Of a stretch of DNA of 64,000 nt, positions 45,065 through 54,154 are shown in pieces (position 1 is the stretch's first letter; each line of letters begins with the position of its first letter). Made by a program: the position numbers and the translations under genes. A model generated the notes under the pieces. It saw only the letters and a program-made list of their open reading frames with translations, was not told the DNA's origin and did no database searches. This DNA is from Acidimicrobiales bacterium (GTDB lineage Bacteria; Actinomycetota; Acidimicrobiia; Acidimicrobiales; Poriferisodalaceae): assembly GCA_009843525.1 (NCBI GenBank), contig VYDH01000014.1, forward strand, positions 1 through 64,000, in the 5' to 3' direction.

Positions 45065-46267
45065 TCATGCGAGGGAGGCTCGGGCCTCTGACCAGGACTT
45101 GCCGGACTCCACGTCGACGTCGTGAGGCAGGCCCAGCACCCGCTCAGCGATGATGTTGCGCTGCACCTCCGAGGTGCCGCCGCCGATGGTCAGGGCCGGG
45201 CTGAACAGGTAGCCGCCGTGCCAGCCGTTCCAGCCCTCCACCACCGCTTGCGTCTTGGGGAACTGCGGCGACGTGCCCAGCGGACCGGTGTCGGCCAGCA
45301 GCCCGTGAGCACCTGAGAGATCTTTGGCCAGCGTCATCACGTGCTGGCCGTGATCGTCGGCGAGCGCCTTGCGCACGCTGGCCTCGGGCCCGGGCTGGCG
45401 ACCCTGCAGGCGAGCACTCAGCGTTCGCAGCCGGATGAGGCGCAGCACCTCGCCTTCGATGTGCAGGCGTGCTGCCCGATCGCGCATCACCGGATCGCTC
45501 AACCCACCGGCAGAACGGATGACATCCAGCAAATCTGCCGCGCTGGGGCCGCTGCCCCACAGCGCCCCCTCGCCCGAGAGCGACACCCGCTCGTTGCCGA
45601 GCGTGACCTTGGCCAGCCGCCACCCATCGTTCTCGTCGCCGATCCGATTCTCCACCGGCAGTTCCATGTCGGTGAAGAACGTCTGGTTGAACGAGTACGC
45701 CGTGGTCATGTCGATGATGGGGCGAAGTTCGAGGCCGGGCGTGTCCATCGGGCAGATGAAGTACGACACGCCCCGATGCTTGGGCACGTCGGGATCGGTG
45801 CGGGCGATGAGGATGCCGAACTTGCTGCGGTGCGCACCGGAGGACCAGATCTTCGAACCGTTCACGATGTAGCGGTCGCCGTCGCGCACGGCGCGGGTGG
45901 CCAGGTTCGCCAGGTCTGAGCCGCTGTCGGGCTCGGAGAAGAGCTGGCACCAGACCTCCTCACCGGTGAGGATCGGCCACAGGTAGCGGTCCATCTGAGC
46001 CTGATCACCGCCGTAGATGATCGTCGGCCCTGCCCAGCCCAGCCCGATGCCGCCAGCCAGGCGCTTCACGCCGGCCGAGGCCAGCTCCTCGTCGATCAGC
46101 AGCTGGGTGATCGGGTCGGCTTCGAGGCCGTAGGGCTTGGGCCAGTGCGGTGCCACGTATCCGGCGTGTGCCAGCGCCTCCTGGCTCGGATTGCCGTCGT
46201 GATCGTCGAGCCAGTCGCGCACGGCGACGCGGCGAGGATCGTCATCGTCCGGCCAGTCGAAATCCAT
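45065..46267 (-). CDS. Acyl-CoA dehydrogenase
   Basis: A 400-residue FAD enzyme oxidising an acyl-CoA at C2-C3. FAD/substrate blocks: CQLFSEPDSGSDLANLATRA, WSSGAHRSKFGILIARTD, GNERVSLSGEGALWG and the C-terminal LTIGGGTSEVQRNIIAERVLGLP. The FadE-like arrangement resembles the steroid- and branched-chain-degrading dehydrogenases of actinobacteria. The usual catalytic Glu position before GGTSE is occupied by SPALTIG, so the base may lie elsewhere in the fold. An unusual leader region precedes it (46268-46574). Confidence 0.9.
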   Translation of the reverse strand: MDFDWPDDDDPRRVAVRDWLDDHDGNPSQEALAHAGYVAPHWPKPYGLEADPITQLLIDEELASAGVKRLAGGIGLGWAGPTIIYGGDQAQMDRYLWPILTGEEVWCQLFSEPDSGSDLANLATRAVRDGDRYIVNGSKIWSSGAHRSKFGILIARTDPDVPKHRGVSYFICPMDTPGLELRPIIDMTTAYSFNQTFFTDMELPVENRIGDENDGWRLAKVTLGNERVSLSGEGALWGSGPSAADLLDVIRSAGGLSDPVMRDRAARLHIEGEVLRLIRLRTLSARLQGRQPGPEASVRKALADDHGQHVMTLAKDLSGAHGLLADTGPLGTSPQFPKTQAVVEGWNGWHGGYLFSPALTIGGGTSEVQRNIIAERVLGLPHDVDVESGKSWSEARASLA

Positions 46268-46574
46268 GTGCGGACCCTAGTGGTATGCCCTCAGACGCGA
46301 ACAGGCCCCCGCTCGACTGAGCAGGGGCCTGCTGCTACCCGAAGATCGTGTTCGCGCCTCCGCCGGTCGGCGGGGCCGCGGCCGCGTGAGGACCAGCACG
46401 CGGATCTTGTGGGGTTCGGTGGTCCGGGTTGGAGTCGCCACCTGATGGAGACGTCCCCTTCTCGGAAGCGGGTCGCCTCAGCGCCCGGCCACCTCCAGAG
46501 TCCTGTTGCGTTTCGGCATTGCTTGGACCACCCCCTTTCTCTGGTGCAACTAGATTGCCACACTCAGCACCAGA
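46268..46574. other. Leader-like intergenic region upstream of acyl-CoA dehydrogenase
   Basis: This 307-base gap separates two minus-strand genes (P1 peptidase upstream, acyl-CoA dehydrogenase downstream). Reading on the minus strand, a good RBS-like AGAAAGGGGG precedes a 13-codon frame MPKRNRTLEVAGR. GC-rich sequence and then a strong hairpin (46303-46332) come just before the dehydrogenase. The layout is that of an attenuated leader or a small RNA, without any known family match. Confidence 0.35.
46303..46332 (-). terminator. GC-rich hairpin upstream of acyl-CoA dehydrogenase
   Basis: CAGGCCCC (46303-46310) and GGGGCCTG (46325-46332) form a perfect 8-bp stem with a 14-base loop. On the minus strand it is followed by TTCGCGTCT. 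It may terminate the upstream transcript or act as an attenuator. Confidence 0.65.
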
Positions 46575-47495
46575 TCAGGAAGCGAATTCCGATCTGATCG
46601 CTCGCGCTACAGCAGCAGCCCCGAGCGTCGCCACCAAGTCAGGCTGGGTGTCCACCTCGCCCGTCGCAAGCAGGAACAACGCGTCGCCGTCGAAATTCGT
46701 GTGCGGGGGCTCGATGGCCCGGGCAATTCCCGTGTGCGCCAGGTCGACCGCACGGCACGCCTCGGGCTTGGTCAGGCGAGCGTTGGTCACCAAGCAGCCG
46801 ATTGTCGTATTGCCGCGCTCGGGCGATTCCGGCTTTGCCGTGCCGCGGCCAGTGAATCCGGGAATCGCCTCGACCGGGTCATACGGGTAGCGCTCAGCCC
46901 CGGGCGGCGCCGTACAGCCGGCCAGCACGGTCCCATCGGCGTCGATGACGTCACCCAAGGCATTGACCGCCACGAGCGCGCCGACGACCAGGTCGCCCGA
47001 GCGCTCCACCGCAGTGCCCAGTGCGCCCGGGACGGAGAAGTCCCGACCGGCGACCTTGCCGATCGTGCAGCCCCGCCCCACGCCGACCCGCCCGGTGGCG
47101 GGCTCGTCAGCGCTGGCAGCCTCGCAGGCAGCCCAGCCGGCCTCGGCGGTCGGTCGTGGACTGTCGGGCCCCGCGATGTCGTACACCACGGCGGCAGCCA
47201 CCACCGGCACGATGCTGTCGCGGATGTCCAGCCCGCGGCCATGCTCGGCGCACCACCGCACCACGCCGTCGGCTGCTGCGAGCCCGAACACACTGTTGCC
47301 GCACAGCACCACGCCGTGACACTCGACGCCGGCGCCGGTCGAGCTGAGCGCAGCCGCTTCACGTGTCCCGGGCGCGCCCCCGCGCACAGCAATGGCACCG
47401 AGCGTGCCCTCCGGCGGCAGCACCACGGTCACGCCCGTCTCCGCGACCTCGTCGGTCCACGAGCCCACCAGCACCGACGGCAAACCCAATGCCAT
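46575..47495 (-). CDS. P1 family peptidase (DmpA/L-aminopeptidase type)
   Basis: A 306-residue N-terminal-nucleophile hydrolase that self-cleaves into two chains. The cleavage/nucleophile region is RGNTTIGCLVTNARLTKPEA, with Thr/Cys at the family's self-processing site. Upstream blocks LSSTGAGVECHGVVLCGNSVFGLAAADGVV and VNALGDVIDADG also fit. Known members act on D- or beta-amino peptides or beta-lactam-like substrates. It is divergent from the lipoprotein-MacAB operon. The stop lies inside a GATCAG...CTGATC inverted repeat. Confidence 0.88.
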   Translation of the reverse strand: MALGLPSVLVGSWTDEVAETGVTVVLPPEGTLGAIAVRGGAPGTREAAALSSTGAGVECHGVVLCGNSVFGLAAADGVVRWCAEHGRGLDIRDSIVPVVAAAVVYDIAGPDSPRPTAEAGWAACEAASADEPATGRVGVGRGCTIGKVAGRDFSVPGALGTAVERSGDLVVGALVAVNALGDVIDADGTVLAGCTAPPGAERYPYDPVEAIPGFTGRGTAKPESPERGNTTIGCLVTNARLTKPEACRAVDLAHTGIARAIEPPHTNFDGDALFLLATGEVDTQPDLVATLGAAAVARAIRSEFAS

Positions 47496-47563
47496 GGCCG
47501 CGCACCCTACGCGCTGGTCCGCCTTCCGGGTCCTTCCCGGCGATGCGAACGATCTGTCCCATC

Positions 47564-47603
47564 CTTAGCCAGCTCTCAGCCAGTCCTTAGCCGGCTCTCA
47601 TTT
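47564..47603 (+). promoter_or_regulatory. 11-bp-phased heptamer operator of the lipoprotein-MacAB operon
   Basis: Four heptamers recur every 11 bp: CTTAGCC (47564), CTCAGCC (47575), CTTAGCC (47586) and CTCATTT (47597). This is the arrangement bound by OmpR/PhoB-family response regulators. A TACGGT (47612-47617) lies just downstream as a candidate -10 element, then a strong RBS and ATG 47648. No response regulator gene is in the window. Confidence 0.75.
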
Positions 47604-47647
47604 TCGGTTCCTACGGTTCGGCCCGCCCGACTCGGAGGACCTCCTGC

Positions 47648-48430
47648 ATGCCCAGGCTTTCTTGGACGACACGACTCACTGTGGCGGCACTCATCACGCT
47701 CATGGCGGCCGCCTGTGGAGGCGACGACTCCAGCGGCCTCGCCACGCTGCAGGGGGTGACCACCACTGCCCCCGATGAGACCATCACCGCTGCCGGCGCT
47801 GAAGAACCCACATCCGAAGTGGGCGTGGCGCGGGACGGCGAGGAGACCGCGACCAGTGGCGCAGTCGGCGACACGGGGACCGACGACACCGCTGCCGACC
47901 ATTCCACTGGCGACGTGACCAGGGATGGCGAGACAGCGTCGGCTGGCGACGCCGACGATCTCACCGATGAGGAACGCCTGCTCGAATTCGCCCAGTGCAT
48001 GCGCGACTACGGCGTCGAGTTTCCCGATCCCGTCGTGGAGGCCGACGGCACGATCACCTTCGGACTGCGTCCCGGCAGAGGCACCGGCGGGCAAGACGCC
48101 GAGGGTCTCCAGGCCATCGGCCGCGATCCGGATCTGCCGGCAGCTCAAGCCGCGTGCAGCGAGATCATCGACGGCCAGGCTCTCGGTCCCGGCGGGCAGA
48201 ACTTCGACGAGGTCCAGATCGAGCTCATGGACCGCCTGCTCGAATTCGCCCAGTGCATGCGCGACGAGGGCGTCGATATATCCGACCCCGACCCGACTGT
48301 GTTCGGTCCCGGCAGCGGAGGCGGGAGGCCGTTCGGCGGGCTTGATTTCGACGATGCAGACGTGAGTGCCGCATTCGAGGTCTGCGGCGATCGACTGCCC
48401 GCTCGTCCGGGCCGTGGAGGCGGACAGTGA
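47648..48430 (+). CDS. Lipoprotein with duplicated CMRD motif
   Basis: A 260-residue predicted lipoprotein (lipobox MAAACGGDD) with a long acidic, Thr/Gly-rich linker to about residue 105. Two related segments follow, each beginning LLEFAQCMRD, then GVEFPDP or GVDISDP, with another cysteine downstream (AACSEIID, FEVCGDRLP). The paired Cys in each repeat suggests two disulfide-stabilised modules. It is the first gene of an operon with a MacA-like adaptor and MacB-type transporter, overlapping the next GTG as GTGA, so it is probably an extracytoplasmic component or cargo sensor of that complex. Confidence 0.8.
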   Translation: MPRLSWTTRLTVAALITLMAAACGGDDSSGLATLQGVTTTAPDETITAAGAEEPTSEVGVARDGEETATSGAVGDTGTDDTAADHSTGDVTRDGETASAGDADDLTDEERLLEFAQCMRDYGVEFPDPVVEADGTITFGLRPGRGTGGQDAEGLQAIGRDPDLPAAQAACSEIIDGQALGPGGQNFDEVQIELMDRLLEFAQCMRDEGVDISDPDPTVFGPGSGGGRPFGGLDFDDADVSAAFEVCGDRLPARPGRGGGQ

Positions 48431-50511
48431 CCCCTCAGCGCAGGCGCCGGCTGCTCGGCACCGCAGTCGTGGCTGTGGTTGGCGTCGCCGCCGCCGTCGT
48501 CATCCTGCTCATATCTGGTGCCGACAACGGCGGCAGCGTCGATCAGGCAGAAGAGACCGAGATCAGCACCGTCACGGTGACCCAACGTGATCTCACTGAG
48601 TATCTGGAGATCTCCGGGACCCTCGACTACGAGGGAACGGTGACGCTCACATCTCGCGATAACGGCGTGCTCATGCACCTTGCAGACGAGGGGACGATCC
48701 TGCGTCAGGGCGAGCAGATCTACCTTGTCCGCTATGAGCCGTCGGAGGCGGAGACCGCGCGCGTCCTCGCTGGGGTGGCCTCGGCTCGAGATGCGCTGTC
48801 GGCCGCTGCCGACAAGCTGGACGCCGCCACCTCTGGGCCTGACGAAGCTGACGCTGCAGCGGCGCGGGCTGCAGTGGCCGAGGCCGTCGAGGCCCGCGAC
48901 CGGCTGATCGAACCGCCGAGCCCCGCGGAGATCAGCAGCGCTCAAGCTGCGGTAGCTGCTGCATCAGAGGCCTTGGACGCATTGGACAATCCCACAGCCG
49001 GCGATCTGGCAGCTGCGGGGGCAGAGATAGCCACGGCCGAAGCCAGGCTGGCCGACCTCAGAGCAGGGCCGTCGGCAGCCGAAGTCAACTCGGCACAAGC
49101 GGCAGTGCAAACAGCCAAGCAGGCGCTGGCCGATCTGAGAGCAGGGTCGTCCGAAGCGGAAATCGACACGGCAGAGGCGGCACGGCTGGCCGCTTGGGAG
49201 CGACTCCGAGACGAGCTCCAGCGCTCCGACAACAATGTCGACATCGAGTTGGCCCGCGCGGAGCTGCTCACCGCCGAGGAGGCACTCGCCGACCTGCTCG
49301 CAGGACCGACCGACGCAGAGATCGACGACGCCGAAGCTCGGGTACTGACTGCCGAGGAGGCACTCGCCGACCTGCTCGCAGGACCGACCGACGCAGAGAT
49401 CGACGACGCCGAAGCCCAAGTGCTGGCCGCGACAGAACGACTGGACTTGCTCGAGAACCCGACAGAGGCCCAGTACGCGCAGGCGCGCGCCGACCTCGAC
49501 ACCGCCGAGGAGGCGCTCATCGACCTTCGCACCGGGCCGACGCGAGCCGAGATCGATGCCGCGGACGCCGACATGCTGAGCGCTGAGCAGACCCTCGCCG
49601 ACCTTCTCGCTGAGGTGACCCCCGCAGAGCTTGCGGCGCTGGAAGCTGCCGTGGCCAGTGCCGAAGCCGAGCTGGTCAGCGCTCAAGCAGACCTCGCCGA
49701 TCATGACGAGATGTACCGACCGCTCTACCTCATGTACGGCACCAGTCCGGCATACAGGAATATGACGATGGGCCTCGAAGGCCCCGACATCAGGCAGCTC
49801 GAAGAGAACCTGGCCAGCTTGGGCTTCGGAGACGACGCGTTCGCGGTCGACGGCGTCTTCGACGAGCACACCGCCGTCGCGGTGCAGGGGTGGCAGCAAG
49901 AAACCGGGCAGCACATCGACGGCATGGTGAGTACCGCCGACGTGCTCTTCGTCGCAGGTCCCTCGGTAGTCGGTTCCTGGGAGCCGGGCGTCGAGATCGG
50001 TCAAGAGTTGGCAGCCGGCAGAACGCTCGCTTCGCTCACTGCGGTCGAGACACCCGAGCGAGCCGGCATGACGACAACGCAGCGGGTCGCAGCCAATCTG
50101 CCGCTCAGCGATCGTGACCTCGTCTCGGTCGGCATCGAAGTCAACGTCGAGCTGCCGGACGACACCGACGTCACCGGATCCGTCTCCGCCATCAACCCCG
50201 CGCCTGTGCTCGACACCCAGACGGGCGAGAACTATGTCGAGGTGACGATCTTGCTCTCCGAGCCCGCCTCACCGACTTGGATCGGCGCAACGGTCACCGT
50301 CGAAATCACCCAAACGCTGATCCCTGACGCCCTGGTGCTGCCCGCCACTGCCCTGCTCGCCCTCGTCGAAGGCGGCAGTGCTGTGGAAGTGCTCGACGCC
50401 AACGGTTCTGTGCGTCTCGTGGGCGTCGAAACCGGGCTGTTCGTCGACGGCGATGTCGAGGTGATCAGCCCAGAGCTCGAGGCCGGCATGCGCATCGTGG
50501 TTCCACGGTGA
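48427..50511 (+). CDS. MacA/HlyD-like adaptor with peptidoglycan-binding domain
   Basis: A 694-residue membrane-anchored adaptor: one N-terminal membrane helix, a lipoyl-like half-motif, then a long region (residues about 105-425) of 26-27-residue repeats with pattern ALADLLAGPTDAEIDDAEA that should form an extended coiled coil. A PG_binding_1 domain follows (LEENLASLGFGDDAFAVDG, VQGWQQETGQ) and C-terminal beta-barrel/membrane-proximal domains. In Gram-positive-type cells there is no TolC, so the peptidoglycan-binding domain may anchor the pump at the wall. Two of the repeats are a perfect 65-bp DNA duplication. The start overlaps the upstream lipoprotein stop. Confidence 0.88.
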   Translation: MTPQRRRRLLGTAVVAVVGVAAAVVILLISGADNGGSVDQAEETEISTVTVTQRDLTEYLEISGTLDYEGTVTLTSRDNGVLMHLADEGTILRQGEQIYLVRYEPSEAETARVLAGVASARDALSAAADKLDAATSGPDEADAAAARAAVAEAVEARDRLIEPPSPAEISSAQAAVAAASEALDALDNPTAGDLAAAGAEIATAEARLADLRAGPSAAEVNSAQAAVQTAKQALADLRAGSSEAEIDTAEAARLAAWERLRDELQRSDNNVDIELARAELLTAEEALADLLAGPTDAEIDDAEARVLTAEEALADLLAGPTDAEIDDAEAQVLAATERLDLLENPTEAQYAQARADLDTAEEALIDLRTGPTRAEIDAADADMLSAEQTLADLLAEVTPAELAALEAAVASAEAELVSAQADLADHDEMYRPLYLMYGTSPAYRNMTMGLEGPDIRQLEENLASLGFGDDAFAVDGVFDEHTAVAVQGWQQETGQHIDGMVSTADVLFVAGPSVVGSWEPGVEIGQELAAGRTLASLTAVETPERAGMTTTQRVAANLPLSDRDLVSVGIEVNVELPDDTDVTGSVSAINPAPVLDTQTGENYVEVTILLSEPASPTWIGATVTVEITQTLIPDALVLPATALLALVEGGSAVEVLDANGSVRLVGVETGLFVDGDVEVISPELEAGMRIVVPR
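49273..49415 (+). repeat. 65-bp exact direct repeat in adaptor coiled coil
   Basis: Copies at 49273-49337 and 49351-49415 are identical over 65 bases and offset by 78 bases (26 codons), one coiled-coil repeat of the adaptor. The identity at DNA level among otherwise diverged repeats implies a recent duplication that lengthened the hairpin. Confidence 0.95.
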
Positions 50512-51209
50512 ATCCCGCGGCACCGGCCATCGAGCTGCGCGATGTGTCCAAGCGCTACGCCGGCTCACCGCCAGTGATCGCGCTAGATCGGGTGACCGTG
50601 CAGATCTGCCAGGGCGAGATGGTTGCGGTCGTCGGGCAGTCGGGCAGCGGCAAGTCCACGATGCTCCACGTCATGGGCACGCTCGACCAGCCGACGAGCG
50701 GCTCGGTGCTGATCGAAGGAATCGACACCTCAGCGCTGCCCGACGACCGTCTCGCTGCAATCCGGGGGCGTCGCGTCGGATTCGTCTTCCAGCGCTTCTT
50801 CCTCCTGCCCGGAATTCCCACCATCGACAACGTCGCAAACGGCTTGCTCTACACCGGTACCTCGCGCTCGGAACGGCGCACAGCCGCGGAGGCCGTGCTG
50901 GATCGCGTTGGGCTCGGCGACCGCATGTGGCACCGGCCCAACGAACTGTCCGGCGGGGAAACGCAGCGAGTTGCCGTTGCTCGCGCACTGGTCCATCGAC
51001 CTGCGTTCATCCTGGCCGATGAGCCCACGGGCAATCTCGACTCTGCGTCATCGGCGTCGATCATGGATCTCTTCCACTCACTGCACTCCGAAGGCCGCAC
51101 GATCGTGATCGTCACCCACAACGAGTCGATTGCAGCAGCGCTGCCTCGACGACTGCACATCCTCGATGGACGGCTCGAACGCGACGTCCGTGGATCCTCG
51201 GGATGCTGA
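50508..51209 (+). CDS. MacB-type ABC transporter ATPase
   Basis: A 233-residue ATPase of the MacB/LolD class: Walker A VVGQSGSGKSTMLH, Q-loop FVFQRFFLLPG, signature LSGGETQRVAVARAL, Walker B FILADEPTGNLDS, H-loop IVTHN. The start GTG overlaps the adaptor stop as GTGA. Ends with a cysteine-containing tail. Pairs with the FtsX-like permease encoded next. Confidence 0.93.
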   Translation: MNPAAPAIELRDVSKRYAGSPPVIALDRVTVQICQGEMVAVVGQSGSGKSTMLHVMGTLDQPTSGSVLIEGIDTSALPDDRLAAIRGRRVGFVFQRFFLLPGIPTIDNVANGLLYTGTSRSERRTAAEAVLDRVGLGDRMWHRPNELSGGETQRVAVARALVHRPAFILADEPTGNLDSASSASIMDLFHSLHSEGRTIVIVTHNESIAAALPRRLHILDGRLERDVRGSSGC

Positions 51210-51225
51210 TGTCTCCGGTGATCTG

Positions 51226-52461
51226 GTGACCGTCGAACTCGCACGGTCGGATCAAAGCGCCCTCAACGGTGCCATCGCGCCAAGTCGCCTGCGCCTGTCC
51301 GAGGTCATCCGGGTCGGTCTCGGCTCGCTCGCAGCACGCAAGCTGCGTTCTGTTCTGTCGGCCCTGGGCATCGCCATCGGCATCGCGTCGCTGGTCAGCG
51401 TGCTCGGCTTGTCAGATTCGTCCAAGTCGGCACTGCTGGACCAGATCGGCGCCCTCGGCACCAACCTGCTGACCGTCGAGGCCGGATCAGGGTTCGGTGC
51501 TGGCGATGCGGCACTGCCCGGCACAGCCGTCGCAACCGTCGGGCGGGTCGCGACCGTCGAGGCCACGGCGGCTGTGTACAGCGTCGGCGTCGGGGTCTAC
51601 CGCAACGACCTCGTGCCCGAGGATCGCACGGGCGGGATCAGCGTGTTCGCGACGGATCCAGGGCTGATGGGCGCGCTGAACGGCAGCATCGCGCACGGCG
51701 CCTTCCTTTCCGAAGCCACACGGGCGCACCCGGTCGCCGTCGTCGGCGCCGTGGCTGCGGAACGCCTGGGTATTCGCAACCTGGACACTCCCGTCGAGCT
51801 CTACCTCGGCGGACGCTGGGTCGAAGTGCTCGGAGTTCTCGAGCCGTTCGCGCTGGCGGCAGACCTCGACCGGGCCGTCTTGATCGGCGACCACGCAGCG
51901 GAGACCTACTACGACGTCGAACTCGCGCCGACGGTGGTGTACGTGCGTGTCGACGAAGACCACATCGATGCAACCCGTGACGTGCTCGCCGGAACGATCG
52001 ACCCCGAGAATCCAGAAGAAGTCGAGATCAGCCGGCCGTCAGACCTGCTGGAGGCACGATCGGCGGCCGAGAGTTCCTTCACCGGGTTGTTCTTGGGCTT
52101 GGGTGCAGTTGCGCTGCTCGTGGGCGGCATCGGCGTAGCGAACGTCATGGTGATCGGCGTCATCGAACGACGAGGCGAGATCGGCCTGCGCCGAGCCATC
52201 GGAGCGACTCGGGCGCACATCCGTCGCCAGTTCCTCACCGAGGCCCTGACGCTCGCCTCGCTGGGCGGCACCGTCGGGGTACTGATGGGAGTTTCGGTCA
52301 CCTACGTGTACGCGACCACGCAGGGATGGCGGGTGATCATCCCGACGGTGGCACTCGTCGGGGGACTCACCGCATCGGTCGTGATCGGGGCGATTGCCGG
52401 CCTCTACCCGGCCATCCGGGCCGCCAGGGTGTCCCCGACCGAAGCCCTCCGCTCAGACTGA
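51226..52461 (+). CDS. MacB-like FtsX-family permease
   Basis: A mechanotransmission-type permease, 411 residues from GTG 51226. An upstream ATG (51166) or GTG (51190) inside the ATPase gene could add residues. The first membrane helix (RKLRSVLSALGIAIGIASLVSVLGL) precedes an extracytoplasmic MacB_PCD domain of about 210 residues. The FtsX block follows with three helices (LGAVALLVGGIGVANVMVI, GEIGLRRAIGATRAHIRRQFL). With the adaptor and ATPase it forms a MacAB-like complex. It converges with the SPFH gene 7 bases away. Confidence 0.88.
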   Translation: MTVELARSDQSALNGAIAPSRLRLSEVIRVGLGSLAARKLRSVLSALGIAIGIASLVSVLGLSDSSKSALLDQIGALGTNLLTVEAGSGFGAGDAALPGTAVATVGRVATVEATAAVYSVGVGVYRNDLVPEDRTGGISVFATDPGLMGALNGSIAHGAFLSEATRAHPVAVVGAVAAERLGIRNLDTPVELYLGGRWVEVLGVLEPFALAADLDRAVLIGDHAAETYYDVELAPTVVYVRVDEDHIDATRDVLAGTIDPENPEEVEISRPSDLLEARSAAESSFTGLFLGLGAVALLVGGIGVANVMVIGVIERRGEIGLRRAIGATRAHIRRQFLTEALTLASLGGTVGVLMGVSVTYVYATTQGWRVIIPTVALVGGLTASVVIGAIAGLYPAIRAARVSPTEALRSD

Positions 52462-52468
52462 TCCGGGC

Positions 52469-53425
52469 CTAGCCGGAAGCTTCAGCGCCGCCGGAACTGG
52501 CAGCGGCGTCGCTGCGTTCGCGGAACATCTCGCCCATCGCGGCCACGGCGCCGAGCACGCCGCTGGTGTCAAGCGGCAGGAAGATCTTGGTGGCCTGGCC
52601 GTTCGCAACGCCTTCCAGCGCTTCGAGGTACTTGATCGCGATCAGGTCGTCGGTGGGATCACCGTTGTGGATCGCCAGGAACACCCGCTCGATGGCTTGG
52701 CCCTCGCCTTCGGCGACGGTGAGCTTCTGGTACTTGTCGGCGTCGGCCACCCGCTTGATGGCCTCAGCCTCGCCTTCGGCCCGCAGGATCTGCGACTGCT
52801 TCACGCCCTCGGCCTGCAGGATTGCCGCACGCTTCTCGCCTTCGGCCTCGGTGACAGCGGCACGCCGGTCGCGCTCGGCCTTCATCTGGCGGTGCATTGC
52901 GGTGGTCACGTCGGCGGGCGGCTCGATGCGCTGGATCTCCACGCGCACCACACGGGTGCCCCACTTGTCGGTGGCGTCATCGAGGATCTGACGCAGCTTG
53001 GAGTTGATGACCTCGCGCGACACCAGCGCATCGTCGAGCTGCAGGTCGCCGATCACGTTTCGCAGGTTCGTCTGCGCCAGCTTGGTCACGGCGATGATGA
53101 AGTTGCCCACCGCGTACTTCAGCTTCACCGGGTCGGTGGGCTCGTAGTAGATGACGGCATCGACGGTGACCGCGACGTTGTCCTTGGTGATCACCTCCTG
53201 CGGCGGCACGTCCACGACCTGCTCGCGCATGTCCACCTTCAAGATGCGCTGCACGAACGGGATCACGAAGCGCAGTCCTGGTTCGACCGTCATCCGGTAC
53301 TTGCCCAGGAACTCGATGAGGCCCTGCTCGAAGGGGCGCACGATGCGCAGGCCTTTCGCAGCGATCACGAAGATCGCAAGCGCAATGATTGCCAGGAGGA
53401 TCACTCCGGGGCTGATGCTGTCCAT
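52469..53425 (-). CDS. SPFH/stomatin-family membrane protein
   Basis: A 318-residue paraslipin/QmcA-like protein: N-terminal membrane segment ([16 protein letters not shown]), then the band-7 domain ([51 protein letters not shown]) and an Ala/Glu-rich coiled coil ([20 protein letters not shown]). Such proteins form large oligomers that organise membrane microdomains. Its start overlaps the NfeD gene stop by one base, the typical SPFH-NfeD pair. Confidence 0.93.
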   Translation of the reverse strand: MDSISPGVILLAIIALAIFVIAAKGLRIVRPFEQGLIEFLGKYRMTVEPGLRFVIPFVQRILKVDMREQVVDVPPQEVITKDNVAVTVDAVIYYEPTDPVKLKYAVGNFIIAVTKLAQTNLRNVIGDLQLDDALVSREVINSKLRQILDDATDKWGTRVVRVEIQRIEPPADVTTAMHRQMKAERDRRAAVTEAEGEKRAAILQAEGVKQSQILRAEGEAEAIKRVADADKYQKLTVAEGEGQAIERVFLAIHNGDPTDDLIAIKYLEALEGVANGQATKIFLPLDTSGVLGAVAAMGEMFRERSDAAASSGGAEASG

Positions 53426-54033
53426 CAGTCGCTCCTTGGGGTGGCGGTCTCGTCGTCTGGGGCGGTCGGCTGGTCGGCGGCGGCGGCGTCGCTGCCGCCG
53501 TCACCGGCATCGTGGTCGGCCGGTGACACAGGAGCATCTGGGCTCGGCGCTGCCGCGGTCGGATCCACATGAGGCACGTAGTCGTCAGGGGGCGGCTCGA
53601 CGAACTCGACTTGCAGCTTGGTACCGGCGAGCGCCACAACCCGCACCAGCGAGCCCTCCTCGATGCGGCCCGCTTCCTGGCAGGCCGCCCGCCACTCGTC
53701 AGACTCCACGCGCACCCGGCCCGTGTTGTTCACCGGATCGATGAGCTCAACGACGCGTCCCGACATGCCGATATACCGGTTCGCGCCAACCGGAAGGTCA
53801 TCCGGGCGGTCCTGGCGGCCCATGAAGCGGCGCAGCACCAGCATGGAGACAGTCGTGCCGCCGAAGAACAGCAGCCACTGAACGGCGCCATGGAGATCCA
53901 GCCACGCTGCTGCCGCCGCCAGCACGGCACCGAGCGCAAACGGCAGCAGGAAGAAGCCCGCGGTGAAGATCTCACCGATGCCCATGACCATCGCCACCGC
54001 GACCCAGACCCATCGCCACAGTTCGTTGTCCAC
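53425..54033 (-). CDS. NfeD-like membrane protein
   Basis: A 202-residue NfeD (short form): three or four membrane helices at the N-terminus ([50 protein letters not shown]), then the soluble OB-fold ([22 protein letters not shown]) and an acidic, Asp/Ala-rich C-terminal tail. Partner of the SPFH protein downstream; the pair is co-translated. Confidence 0.9.
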   Translation of the reverse strand: MDNELWRWVWVAVAMVMGIGEIFTAGFFLLPFALGAVLAAAAAWLDLHGAVQWLLFFGGTTVSMLVLRRFMGRQDRPDDLPVGANRYIGMSGRVVELIDPVNNTGRVRVESDEWRAACQEAGRIEEGSLVRVVALAGTKLQVEFVEPPPDDYVPHVDPTAAAPSPDAPVSPADHDAGDGGSDAAAADQPTAPDDETATPRSD

Positions 54034-54154
54034 CCGAACCCCCTCGTCGGACGTGGTGCCAGTATGCCCCGCCCCAACGAGGCCGTTGCCGCGTCAACGG
54101 TGCTGCCGTGCTTGTTGGTGTTGCCCGCGGGATGTCAGCAGGCGCGCTGCTCTC

